This document shows, piece after piece, positions 1 to 7,563 of a DNA stretch of 64,000 bases (the stretch's first letter is position 1; every line of letters starts with the position of its first letter). The notes under the pieces are model-generated. The model made no database searches, was not told the origin of the DNA, and saw nothing but the letters and a program-made list of their open reading frames with translations. The translations under genes and the position numbers were made by a program. Source of the DNA: Laspinema sp. D2d (GTDB lineage Bacteria; Cyanobacteriota; Cyanobacteriia; Cyanobacteriales; Laspinemataceae); NCBI RefSeq assembly GCF_025370755.1, contig NZ_JAMXFC010000032.1:1-64000 (forward strand), in the 5' to 3' direction.

Positions 1-362
1 GTTATTCCTACAAGCCTCGGGGTTAAATCGGGGTGTTCTTCAATATATTTTAGAATGACACTCATTGCAGTAAAAAATATAAGCCGCTCTTATTATAGCA
101 TAGTCTGTAATTTTTGGAGATGCCTATTGGCTCCTAGTTTGGGGTACTTTAACCCCCTATTATTCCACCTTTCCCCCCTTTTGCCAACAAAATGCTACAT
201 TATCCCATTTTGGTGTTTGTAAATACCTCAGAGATCCCCCCCTAAATCCCCTTTTTATGGGGTTGACGAACTAAAAATCACTTGCCAGAATATTAGCAAT
301 CAATCCATATAACCCTGCATAAATTTAGGGTTGTATCTTGTAAATTAAGCAGCTAAAATATT
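1..362. other. gene-free leader region
   Basis: I see no convincing coding sequence in these 362 bases. The stretch is AT-rich apart from a C-rich patch belonging to the dispersed palindromic repeat listed at 233-262. The upstream gene, if any, ends outside the window. Confidence 0.5.
233..262. repeat. dispersed C/G palindromic repeat, copy 1
   Basis: The copy starts with GATCCCCCC, followed by a short spacer and a CCCC...GGGG hairpin. Related copies lie at 17359, 18934, 21161, 23585 and 50196. It sits between genes like the others. This copy is short and diverged. Confidence 0.5.
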
Positions 363-617
363 ATGAAAACCTACTCCGATTCCGGCGATCGCACTGTGGT
401 TGGCTACATCACGGGAAAAAATGGTCAATATGAAGTTTTTCACAGAAGTCCTCACTCCAATGATTTGTACTTTCACAACTCAGCTACGAATAGATCGACT
501 GGCTTTCGGGTTAACTCCAACGGCAATTATATCGGCCCTGATGGTGCGGCTTACCATAACAACCCCAGTGTCATTGCAGCGATTCAGAATCGCTACGATT
601 TGGGAAAATATAGTTGA
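363..617 (+). CDS. small hypothetical protein (84 aa)
   Basis: I do not recognise this gene. The product is 84 residues, hydrophilic, rich in Asn, Tyr, Gly and Ser, with no membrane segment or signal peptide. The composition suggests a compact beta-rich soluble domain (for example the runs YITGKNGQYEVF and NSNGNYIGPDG). Codon use has the normal third-position pattern and includes a HIP1-like GGCGATCGC near the start, which supports a real gene. It stands alone, with an AT-rich upstream region. The overlapping frame at 400-642 is an out-of-frame shadow. Confidence 0.5.
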   Translation: MKTYSDSGDRTVVGYITGKNGQYEVFHRSPHSNDLYFHNSATNRSTGFRVNSNGNYIGPDGAAYHNNPSVIAAIQNRYDLGKYS

Positions 618-746
618 CTGTAGAGAGGAGGAAAGTTGCTAAAGAATTAAAAATCTGGACGTAGGGACAATCCTTTATAGTTGTCTGGTTTGATTATTGT
701 AAATAACAAGATGCCTTAATCATGTCAATTACCATTTTTTTTATTA

Positions 747-1388
747 ATGTTTTTTGGTTCTTTTTTTGTAGTTTGCTATAAATTTAATCGCCGTAAAGAG
801 CTAATATCTAAAAGTAGATTACGAAATTTTTTGGCAATTGAAAGTTTTAAAAAAGCTGATATAGAAACTAGAAAAATATTACTACATTTGTCGGATAGAA
901 CACACGAAGGAGTTTTGCGGGATATAGATATAAAAAATATATCTTGTCAAGATTTTCAAGAAATTGATAATCTTTGGATTAGATATAGTAAGGGACGATT
1001 TGGATATAGTATTCAAAGACAAATTTGGAAAAAGCATGGTCTGGAACTTGAAACTGAACTCGTTCCGACTCCATACGATCCTGAACGTCTGGGGTATCAC
1101 GTAGACAAAGGGTTTCCAGTCGAAGTGGGCTGGTGGTGGGAAGAGAGCAGGGTTGGGAAAATATCTCACAATGATCCAGTTGCATTTAAAAGATTTTATC
1201 AACTTAATTTTACTTTGAAAGCTCCAATAGGGCATCTTCCCACTCACTTACGAACAGTCAATAGACACAGCAATGGAAAAATAATTGATAACAGAAAATT
1301 ATCATCTATTGATGCTGTTTATTTGGGAGAGCTTAACGAAGGATGTACCTTAGCTATAGCTCAAAAAATCGATGAATGCAATTTATGA
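747..1388 (+). CDS. hypothetical protein, AT-rich gene (213 aa)
   Basis: I do not recognise this protein. It begins with a short hydrophobic stretch (MFFGSFFVVCYKF) followed directly by basic residues (NRRKELISKSR), so it may be anchored by a single N-terminal membrane segment with the rest in the cytoplasm. The middle has aromatic and charged residues (GWWWEESRVGK near residue 127). The gene is clearly more AT-rich than the core genes in this window and lacks HIP1 octamers, suggesting recent transfer. Neither a ribosome-binding site nor an operon partner is obvious. The start is uncertain; another could lie at the Ile/Leu-rich codons just downstream. Confidence 0.55.
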   Translation: MFFGSFFVVCYKFNRRKELISKSRLRNFLAIESFKKADIETRKILLHLSDRTHEGVLRDIDIKNISCQDFQEIDNLWIRYSKGRFGYSIQRQIWKKHGLELETELVPTPYDPERLGYHVDKGFPVEVGWWWEESRVGKISHNDPVAFKRFYQLNFTLKAPIGHLPTHLRTVNRHSNGKIIDNRKLSSIDAVYLGELNEGCTLAIAQKIDECNL

Positions 1389-1577
1389 TTACCTATATTG
1401 CTAACAAAAAAATCTTAGCGGAGTTCCAAAACATTTCTCGGTAATCGAAAGAGGTCAAAAGAGAGGTGAATTTAAAATCAAGTAAAGCCAACTCACCCTA
1501 TCTGTCCTACGTCCTATTTTGTTAGGCTACTGCTCTAACTGTGCAGGCTTTCAGGATTTAGGGTAAGCTGACAAAAA

Positions 1578-1823
1578 TCATGAACACTCCGTTTCCTCGA
1601 AAGTTTTGAGGTCTTTCTGAAACTTCTCAATATCATAGTGGACGCAAATACCTCGCTCAGAAATCAGTTGTTGAAACTGCACCCGATGCAGTCCCAATAA
1701 CTCACTGGCTTTCCCTAAACTAATTTTATATTGCTGAAACAACATCAACACAATTTCCAACAATAGCTCATTTTCCGAAAGGCCACTCGCCTTTACTAAG
1801 TCATCGGAAATCACTAAACTCAT
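1578..1823 (-). CDS. UPF0175 family protein, probable orphan antitoxin
   Basis: An 81-residue protein with the UPF0175 pattern: an N-terminal beta/short helix, then a helix-turn-helix-like segment around residues 34-55 (YKISLGKASELLGLHRVQF). In other cyanobacteria members usually act as DNA-binding antitoxins and sit next to a DUF3368/PIN-like toxin. Here the 190 bases downstream contain no such partner, so the gene looks orphaned, or it acts as a stand-alone regulator. It begins an island of toxin-antitoxin modules. Its promoter would lie in the 1830-1910 region, overlapping the direct repeat at 1854-1909. Confidence 0.75.
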   Translation of the reverse strand: MSLVISDDLVKASGLSENELLLEIVLMLFQQYKISLGKASELLGLHRVQFQQLISERGICVHYDIEKFQKDLKTFEETECS

Positions 1824-1853
1824 GGGTAACTCTCCTGGGCTGAAATCTCCTGC

Positions 1854-1909
1854 TTAAATCTTAGCAGCCGGGGGAGCGATCGCCCTGGGTTGTGGATGCA
1901 ATATCGCCT
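1854..1909. repeat. ~56 bp direct repeat, left copy
   Basis: The first 33 bases, starting TTAAATCTTAGCAGCCGG and containing the HIP1 core, are identical to 3532-3564. The remaining ~23 bases are similar (both have GGATGC-ATATCGCCT). The two copies bracket hicBA and one PIN toxin/antitoxin pair. Confidence 0.8.
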
Positions 1910-2097
1910 CTTGAAATCGCTCCTTAGCCCGGTCAATGGGTTGGAGGCAACAACACTCAACAACCCTCAGCAAGTTGTTAGTCTAACAACTTAACGATTC
2001 CCTGTGAAACCTGGCAGCGATCGCCGCTACTCATTTGGCGTGAAAACTGTGTTTGAGTCTGCTATACTGAACTAAAAAAAGTGATGAAGCTAAGTTT

Positions 2098-2304
2098 ATG
2101 AAAATTAAAGCCATTATTCATCCAGCAGAAGAAGGGGGCTATTGGGCAGAAGTCCCAGCCCTTCCCGGTTGCATTACCGAAGGTGATACCTTGGAAGAGG
2201 TTACGCAGAATTTACAAGATGCCATTGAGGGTTGGCTGAGTGTTGCGAATAATAGCCTGAAAAAAACAGAGCCAACAGACGAAATTGTGGAAATTGCGGT
2301 ATGA
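2098..2304 (+). CDS. hicB: HicB-family antitoxin
   Basis: This 68-residue protein matches the HicB partial RNase-H-like fold: MKIKAIIHPAEEGGYWAEVPALPGC with the usual E-GGY-A-VP-LPGC signature, followed by TEGDTLEEV and an amphipathic helix. It neutralises the HicA mRNA interferase and usually autorepresses the operon. It lacks the long C-terminal DNA-binding extension present in some HicB proteins, so repression must rely on this short form or another factor. The stop codon overlaps the hicA start by four bases (ATGA), so translation is coupled. The antitoxin-first order is the common one in cyanobacteria. Confidence 0.9.
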   Translation: MKIKAIIHPAEEGGYWAEVPALPGCITEGDTLEEVTQNLQDAIEGWLSVANNSLKKTEPTDEIVEIAV

Positions 2305-2507
2305 AGTCTATTTCTGGAAAACAACTTTCTAAAATTGTGGAAAAGAAGGGCTGGGTTTTACAGAGAATTACAGGAAGCCACTATATTTATAACAATCCCG
2401 AAGAACAAAAAATTCTCTCTATTCCTGTCCATAGTAATCAAGACTTAAAAATTGGCACTTTAAAGGCATTGATGAAAGTAGCCAATCTCACCGAGGAGGA
2501 CTTGTGA
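2301..2507 (+). CDS. hicA: HicA-family mRNA interferase toxin
   Basis: A 68-residue dsRBD-like protein typical of HicA. It has the catalytic histidine within GSHYIY (about residue 27), preceded by KKGWVLQRITGSH and followed by the IPVHSNQDLKIGTLKALM block that packs against HicB. The family cleaves mRNA independently of the ribosome. The length is normal for the family and no residue appears lost, so the toxin is probably active. It overlaps hicB by four bases and is the last gene of the two-gene operon. Confidence 0.9.
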   Translation: MKSISGKQLSKIVEKKGWVLQRITGSHYIYNNPEEQKILSIPVHSNQDLKIGTLKALMKVANLTEEDL

Positions 2508-2625
2508 AAGAAGACCCAGAAACAGAATAAAATAGAGTGATTTTGCTTTTAAGCGATTGAATCCCATTGCAGATACCATATCGCCTAGACTCAGAAACCC
2601 GGTTTTTGAACACAGTTTTTTGCTT

Positions 2626-3030
2626 TTATCCGGGGATAACTTCAAAAGCATCTTTATCATAGAGTCTATAAACATAAAAATCACTGTCTAATGTAAAAAT
2701 TCGCTTAATTTTTTGGCTTTCTGCTACAGCCACCAGAGAAGCATCGGCTAAATCCATAGACAGATCTTGATATTTTTCCATTAAAACTTTCATGGGTTGA
2801 CATTCTGCTTCATTAACTGCATGAAGATACAAGGCTTTTCTATTGAGGAGTTCCCATAAGATAGCCTGTGCTGACCAACCTCGCAATTCTGATAAGAAGT
2901 ACATTGCTTCAGTAAAACAAGGCCATCTTGTTAACATAGAACCTGTTAGCGTTTTGTAAGTTTGAACACATTTAACCTGGGTATCTCCCTGGCCTTTATC
3001 AATCATAGCAATGAGAGGCCCAGTGTCCAC
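2626..3030 (-). CDS. PIN-domain toxin (VapC-like ribonuclease)
   Basis: A 134-residue PIN domain. The first acidic residue is in VDTGPLIAMID at the N-terminus, a second conserved acidic block lies near MDLADASLVAVAES (about residue 95), and a third near FTLDSDFYVYR (about residue 115). These are the magnesium-binding positions of PIN ribonucleases. The only reasonable start is GTG at 3030, five bases after the stop of the upstream antitoxin, which indicates coupled translation. The pair forms a VapBC-like module. Confidence 0.85.
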   Translation of the reverse strand: MDTGPLIAMIDKGQGDTQVKCVQTYKTLTGSMLTRWPCFTEAMYFLSELRGWSAQAILWELLNRKALYLHAVNEAECQPMKVLMEKYQDLSMDLADASLVAVAESQKIKRIFTLDSDFYVYRLYDKDAFEVIPG

Positions 3031-3035
3031 TAAAA

Positions 3036-3299
3036 TCAGGGTCGTCGCAGTCCTTGTTTAGATAATTTCGTGGCAATCTGTTCGCCAAAATCAGTTGGCT
3101 GAACCTGATGATGAGGTTCCATTTGACTATCGATCGCCCCAATTAAGTCTCCGATTTTTTCAGGTAAAGGTTCCGCTTCATGCTGGGGTTGTTCAAGTTG
3201 AGATAAAATCCACTTTTCGGGAGTTAACCCTTGTTTTTGGGCGACTTTTAGGAGGGCTTGATAAGTTTTTTCGGATAGAATCAGGGTATGTTCTGACAT
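3036..3299 (-). CDS. antitoxin of the PIN toxin (VapB-like)
   Basis: An 87-residue acidic protein whose N-terminus (MSEHTLILSEKTYQALLKVAQKQGLTPE) reads as a beta strand followed by two helices, as in ribbon-helix-helix antitoxins. The C-terminal half (residues 45-87) is Pro/Gln/Glu-rich and probably disordered, the usual toxin-wrapping tail. It lies immediately upstream of the PIN toxin. Family assignment rests mostly on context; I do not see a named domain with certainty. Confidence 0.7.
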   Translation of the reverse strand: MSEHTLILSEKTYQALLKVAQKQGLTPEKWILSQLEQPQHEAEPLPEKIGDLIGAIDSQMEPHHQVQPTDFGEQIATKLSKQGLRRP

Positions 3300-3531
3300 A
3301 ATTTTACTCAGTCAGCTTGCTCCGATTTTAACTCTAATCCCTGTGAATGACAACGGTGCAATTGAGCCAAAAAGTAGGGGCGTTCCCTGGAAAATACCCA
3401 CGCCAATTTTTGCCAAATCCCGCCCTTCTCTGGAACGCGCCTTCACCCTGATTAATGGGGTGGGACTCTAAGCTAGGAGATCTGGGTTATTACCATCATT
3501 TGTGGCATAGGGTGAAACAGCCTACATCTGT

Positions 3532-3588
3532 TTAAATCTTAGCAGCCGGGGGAGCGATCGCCCTCCAATTGCGGATGCCATATCGCCT
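3532..3588. repeat. ~56 bp direct repeat, right copy
   Basis: Second copy of the repeat at 1854-1909, with 33 identical bases at its left end. It is followed by ACTCAGAAACC, part of another short dispersed motif seen near 2585, 4350 and 8050. Confidence 0.8.
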
Positions 3589-3695
3589 ACACTCAGAAAC
3601 CTTCTGTGATGGGTGTCTGCATCCTCACCGAGGGCGATCGGGACTTCAAGCCTTGCGCTACAATAGTTGGAAACCCTACCCACTTTTTTAAATCC

Positions 3696-3911
3696 ATGAC
3701 AACCAACACTTCACTAGAAGAACGCATGGCAGCAGTAGAAGCAGCCATTACTCAAATTCAAGAAGAGATTGCCCCTCTGAAATCAAGCAACTGGTTACAG
3801 CAAATTAGCGGTTCTTTCAAGGATGAACCGGCTTTTGAAGAAATCCTCGCATTAGGGCAAGCTATTCGCCGAGGCGATGAGTCCGTATTAGACCCATCAG
3901 AAATAGAATGA
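3696..3911 (+). CDS. probable antitoxin of the second PIN module
   Basis: The product begins MTTNTSLEERMAAVEAAITQ, a helical coiled-coil-like N-terminus, then a short C-terminal region (KDEPAFEEILALGQAIRRGDE) that resembles cyanobacterial antitoxins found next to PIN toxins. The start at 3696 is preferred over an in-frame ATG at 3609, because the upstream extension reads like intergenic repeat sequence (it contains the GAGGGCGATCGGGACTTC motif). It overlaps the downstream toxin gene by four bases (ATGA). Function is assigned from neighbourhood and shape rather than from a firm domain. Confidence 0.75.
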   Translation: MTTNTSLEERMAAVEAAITQIQEEIAPLKSSNWLQQISGSFKDEPAFEEILALGQAIRRGDESVLDPSEIE

Positions 3912-4312
3912 GATATTTATTAGATACAGATCACCTGAGCATTCTTCAACGTCAATCGGGTGCAGATTATCAGAATCTGGTGGAACGAATGGCTCAATAT
4001 CCCCTGGATGATTTTGCTATTTCGATTATTACAATTCAGGAACAAATGCTGGGCTGTCATGCCTATATTAACCGCGCTCGTTATCCGAATGAATTGGTTA
4101 AGGGCTATGAGATCATGGGAAGGCTAGTAGCTGACTTTCAGCGATTACCCATTCTCCCTTTTGATGGGATCGCAGCTCAAACCTTAGAGCAGTTAAACTC
4201 ACAACGGATTCAACTGGCTCAGATGGATGCGAGAATTGCAGCGATCGCCTTGTCTCGGCAAATGATTTTATTAACTCGTAATCATCGAGACTTTAGCAAA
4301 GTGGCAGATTAG
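3908..4312 (+). CDS. PIN-domain toxin (VapC-like)
   Basis: A 134-residue PIN ribonuclease of the cyanobacterial type: MRYLLDTDHLSILQR at the N-terminus carries the first acidic pair, IITIQEQMLG (about residue 40) supplies the conserved Glu, and QMDARIAAIALSRQ (about residue 102) and LTRNHRDFSKV (about residue 122) give the last acidic positions. The family usually cleaves tRNA or rRNA. It overlaps the antitoxin gene by four bases. The fold looks complete. Confidence 0.9.
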   Translation: MRYLLDTDHLSILQRQSGADYQNLVERMAQYPLDDFAISIITIQEQMLGCHAYINRARYPNELVKGYEIMGRLVADFQRLPILPFDGIAAQTLEQLNSQRIQLAQMDARIAAIALSRQMILLTRNHRDFSKVAD

Positions 4313-4470
4313 CAATAGAAGATTGGACAATTTGAAGTGGGTTAATGCAGAAACCGGGTTTCTCTGATAGGTTTATCCATCCTCACAGAGATTTTGCCAG
4401 AAAATCAGTTTCTGAGGTACAATTGCTGCAAACCAAAATCTCAACCCTGCTGATCCAGATAATATCTTAT

Positions 4471-4833
4471 ATGAACAGTCAAAAAATCACTGCCATCTTT
4501 GATGGTCAATCCTTGCAATTAGAATGGAGAAATAAAAATAAAAAAACAGGAAAATATCATGTCATACCTCGCGCCACAAAATCCTGAAAACGCAAAAATG
4601 CAAATTACGACAATACAAAAAAACAATGGGAATTTGCCGAAATCTGGGTAGACCCTTGGCTTTCACTCCCTCATATTCTGATGTTAGTTAAAGAACAATC
4701 CGGTAAATTCTCGATTCAAAATCCCGCACAAGACTATAAATCTATCTTTACCAGTGATACCTACGAAGAAAGTCAAATGTGGTTGCTGGAAGATGAATAC
4801 GAACGAGTCACAGGCCGGTTTTGGCAACCATAG
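4471..4833 (+). pseudogene. small gene interrupted by one in-frame TGA
   Basis: Reading from the ATG at 4471 gives 38 codons, then TGA at 4585-4587, then 81 further sense codons in the same frame ending at TAG 4831-4833. The downstream part has good coding character (KKQWEFAEIWVDPWLSLPH, then DTYEESQMWLLEDEYERVTG), so the two parts look like one 120-codon gene broken by a single nonsense change. The alternatives are two small genes, UGA readthrough, or a sequencing error. I do not recognise the family. An upstream in-frame ATG at 4345 begins in a dispersed repeat (MQKPGFSDRF) and is unlikely to be the start. It lies directly downstream of the second PIN module. Confidence 0.55.
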
Positions 4834-4930
4834 TAAAAGCAAGGCGCTCGCTTTTTGTTATAGGGGTAGATTGGGTTGAGGAAGGAAACCCAATGCCCAC
4901 CAATATTTACCATAGAAACTCAACTATTGA

Positions 4931-5155
4931 GTGGTTTCGCAGACGGGTGCTTTTCACCGGATTGAGCCAGATATAGCGCATAACCCACACCTTGCCGAAC
5001 CTCCTCCGGGAACTCCTTTAAATCCTCAAGAGAACTGCCAACCCACTCATAACCCGCAATCATCCTGGCCTCTCCCGTGCCATAATGGTTTTATTTTAAC
5101 CCGTGAGGGAGAGGTTTTTGCCCCGATGGGAGAGGATGGGATAAGATACTTATGA
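4931..5155 (+). CDS. doubtful small ORF ahead of the ATPase gene
   Basis: This is a GTG-started frame of 74 codons rich in Pro, His and Asn, with no recognisable domain. Two things favour it: its stop overlaps the ATPase start by four bases (ATGA), and the end of the frame (GFILTREGEVFAPMGEDG) reads like protein. Against it are its odd composition and non-ATG start. It could be the tail of a degraded gene that still drives coupled translation of the ATPase. Confidence 0.3.
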   Translation: MVSQTGAFHRIEPDIAHNPHLAEPPPGTPLNPQENCQPTHNPQSSWPLPCHNGFILTREGEVFAPMGEDGIRYL

Positions 5156-6345
5156 CGATGATTCGCACGGTCACAATTCGAGGCTTCAAGTCCATTTACT
5201 CTGCCACCCTAGAACTCGGTAGAGTGAATTGCTTCATTGGGGCCAATGGAGCGGGCAAAAGTAACCTGCTGGAAGCCCTGGGAGTCTTAGGCGCTGCAGC
5301 GAATGGCGTGGTTGATGATGAAAGCCTGCTGCGTCGTGGGGTGCGGGCGGGCTTACCCAGGCTGTATAAAAGCTCCTTTGCAACGGACCGCACTCCTGCA
5401 CACATTGCCATTGAGGTTACCGGCTCAGGTAACGAAGCTTATCGCGTTTCTTTGCTTAACCCCCTGGATTCCCCGGAACCTGCTTGGTCGTATAAAACTG
5501 AAGTCCTCAGTGACGGGTATGAGGAAATCCTTTCTGATGGAATTCGCAACAAGAAAAACCTCAACCCCAAAGCTGGCTTGGCCGCCTTGCAGTTGGTGGA
5601 GCTAGACCCCAAGAATCCGGCGGCTCAACTGATGCAGCGCCTTCAGGAATTTGCCATATACTGTCCGAACACTCCCACCCTGCGTGGCATTGTCCCTGAC
5701 CAACAATCGCGCCTCCCCCTGGGTGTGAGCGGTGGACTACTCGCCGAAGGGTTTGCCGCCCTGCGGGAGCATTTAGACGCTAGAGGGGAAGAAGGTGAGG
5801 AGATTCTGGAGCAAGTGCTAGAGTTAATCGACTGGGTGGCTGATATCCAAACCACCAGCTATGGAACGAATCTGCTCTCGCCCAAAGTGCCTCGGACTAA
5901 GCTACTCCTGAAATTCAGCGATCGCTTTATGAACCAAAGCCGCAACGAACTCACCGCCTACGATGCCAGCGAAGGCGCACTTTACGTTATCTTTGCGGCT
6001 GTGCTTTGCCTGTTACCTCAAGCTCCCCGACTGCTGGCGATCGACAATCTGGATCAAGCCCTGAATCCCCGGCTACTGGTCCGGCTGATTTCCCGTCTTG
6101 CGGGCTGGCTTCAAGATAATGACAGCGAGCGCCAAGTGCTGTTAACGGTCCATAATCCAGCCGCCCTCGATGGTCTGGACTTACTGGATTCGGAGGTGCG
6201 CTTGTTTGTGGTAGAGCGCAATAGCAACGGTCAAACCTGTATCCGTCGCCTCACACTTACCCCTGAACTCACTCAACTGAACCAGCAATATCCCCTCTCA
6301 CGCCTCTGGATTATGGGGCATCTAGGAGCGGTTCCCAATGTCTGA
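5152..6345 (+). CDS. AAA/SMC-like ATPase of a two-gene module with a TOPRIM-like partner
   Basis: A 397-residue ABC/SMC-type ATPase of the AAA_21 / OLD-like group. Walker A is GANGAGKS at residues 30-37, following the usual RGFKSI N-terminus. A signature-like segment ASEGALYVIFA lies at 272-282, Walker B is LLAIDNLDQALNP at 294-306, and a His-containing switch segment TVHNPAALD is near 332-340. The residue after the Walker B Asp is Asn instead of the usual catalytic Glu, implying slow or altered hydrolysis; I recall AIDN-DQALNP as typical of this subfamily. The next gene overlaps by eight bases and encodes a TOPRIM-like protein, the arrangement of several anti-phage systems. The gene is less AT-rich than the neighbouring toxin genes. 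Confidence 0.85.
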   Translation: MTMIRTVTIRGFKSIYSATLELGRVNCFIGANGAGKSNLLEALGVLGAAANGVVDDESLLRRGVRAGLPRLYKSSFATDRTPAHIAIEVTGSGNEAYRVSLLNPLDSPEPAWSYKTEVLSDGYEEILSDGIRNKKNLNPKAGLAALQLVELDPKNPAAQLMQRLQEFAIYCPNTPTLRGIVPDQQSRLPLGVSGGLLAEGFAALREHLDARGEEGEEILEQVLELIDWVADIQTTSYGTNLLSPKVPRTKLLLKFSDRFMNQSRNELTAYDASEGALYVIFAAVLCLLPQAPRLLAIDNLDQALNPRLLVRLISRLAGWLQDNDSERQVLLTVHNPAALDGLDLLDSEVRLFVVERNSNGQTCIRRLTLTPELTQLNQQYPLSRLWIMGHLGAVPNV

Positions 6346-7045
6346 TCCGTTAAAAATTGCCCTAGTAGCTGAAGGGCCAACAGATTTTGAAGTGATTCAA
6401 GCCGCCCTTAAAGCTATCTTACCCCATCCATTTATCCTGACGCTCCTGCAACCGGAAGCGACTCTACCACAAATGGGAAGTGGTTGGGGCGGTGTGCTGA
6501 AATGGTGTCATGCGGCGCAACAGAGGCATCATGGCTCCCTGGATACTGACCCGACCCTGATGAGCTTTGATTTGCTGATTATTCATGTCGATGTGGATGT
6601 CTCAATGGGGCAATATGATAACTGTGGAGCAGCGGTGACAGAACTAGCGCAGCAGAACAAGTGGGGAACTCTCCCCTGCTCACAGCCCTGTCCTCCTGTA
6701 GCTGATACGGTGAATGCTCTGATGATCGTGATTCAAAGCTGGTTAGGAGGGGCTATACCTGGCGATCGCACGGTGTTCTGCCTGCCTGCCCAATCCTCCG
6801 GCACTTGGTTAGCAGCGGCGGTACTCGCTCCAGGGCATTCCCTCCTAGTTAAGGGCGAGTGCGATGTCAATCTGGAGAATAGACTCGCAACCCTACCCAA
6901 GGGACAGCGCATCAAGAAAAACAAGCGAGATTACCAAGTCCATGTGCCATGTATTACCCAGCATTGGATACAAGTCAAAGGACTTTGTAGCCAAGCTGCC
7001 GATTTTGAGCAGACTGTATTAACTGTAGTCCGTTTCCTGTCGTAG
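6338..7045 (+). CDS. TOPRIM-like / DUF4276-like protein paired with the ATPase
   Basis: The 235-residue protein starts KIALVAEGPTDFEVIQAAL, with a conserved Glu (E12) and Asp as in the first TOPRIM motif, and has LLIIHVDVDVS at residues 79-89 matching the DxD motif. TOPRIM domains of this sort act as nucleases or nucleotide sensors in OLD, Gabija and PARIS-like systems. The C-terminal part (QSSGTWLAAAVLAPG near 152, then a basic stretch GQRIKKNKRDYQVH near 189) is typical of proteins annotated as DUF4276 or hypothetical. It overlaps the ATPase by eight bases, so the two are surely co-translated. The catalytic role is inferred from motifs only. Confidence 0.7.
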   Translation: MSDPLKIALVAEGPTDFEVIQAALKAILPHPFILTLLQPEATLPQMGSGWGGVLKWCHAAQQRHHGSLDTDPTLMSFDLLIIHVDVDVSMGQYDNCGAAVTELAQQNKWGTLPCSQPCPPVADTVNALMIVIQSWLGGAIPGDRTVFCLPAQSSGTWLAAAVLAPGHSLLVKGECDVNLENRLATLPKGQRIKKNKRDYQVHVPCITQHWIQVKGLCSQAADFEQTVLTVVRFLS

Positions 7046-7177
7046 GGGGTTAGTTCTGTTTCTCTAGAGCCTGTTAATGATTGAAGTCGTTCTTATTTCC
7101 CTCCTGAGAAATTTGGCTTTTCAGAATTCGGCTATAATTGCTCAAGAACAGCAACAGATTAACACCCGGCCAAATTA

Positions 7178-7561
7178 TTACCAGACTCGGTGAATGGAAT
7201 AGGCATCAAAAGCCGAATCTCGACTAATCAAAATCAAGCGATGATTCATGGCTTGCGCCACCAAAATCCTATCAAATGGATCGCGATGATGCAGGGGTAG
7301 GGTAAGGTAGCACGCTGTATCAGAAAAAGTGATGGTCAAAACTTCTATTTTTAGTTGTTGTAGCACTTCCTCTAAATCAGAAAATGGTTTCTGTAGCCTA
7401 AGTTTGCCTAAACCCAATTTAATTGAAATTTCCCACAAACTGGCAATACTCACCGAGAGATTGTTATTGGCATCTTCCAAAATTTCGGTGACTCCATCAC
7501 TTAAATTTTCACTGTTTTGCAAATACCAAAGCAAAGTATGGGTATCCAGTAGGCACTTCAT
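7178..7561 (-). CDS. PIN-domain toxin, third module
   Basis: A 127-residue PIN domain of the COG3744 type: MKCLLDTHTLLWYLQN at the N-terminus, SLWEISIKLGLGKL (about residue 40) with the conserved WE-xIK signature, and HHRDPFDRILVAQAM (about residue 90) with the D-F-D-R motif, ending in ISRDSAFDAY. This is the VapC-type group paired with DUF2281 or Phd-like antitoxins. It follows the antitoxin gene with a two-base gap, so the two are co-translated. All metal-binding acids are present. Confidence 0.9.
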   Translation of the reverse strand: MKCLLDTHTLLWYLQNSENLSDGVTEILEDANNNLSVSIASLWEISIKLGLGKLRLQKPFSDLEEVLQQLKIEVLTITFSDTACYLTLPLHHRDPFDRILVAQAMNHRLILISRDSAFDAYSIHRVW

Positions 7562-7563
7562 GT

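Noticed and set aside
4345-4470. Upstream extension of the TGA-interrupted gene
   Set aside because: The extension (MQKPGFSDRF) comes from the dispersed CAGAAACC repeat, which gives similar false N-termini elsewhere.
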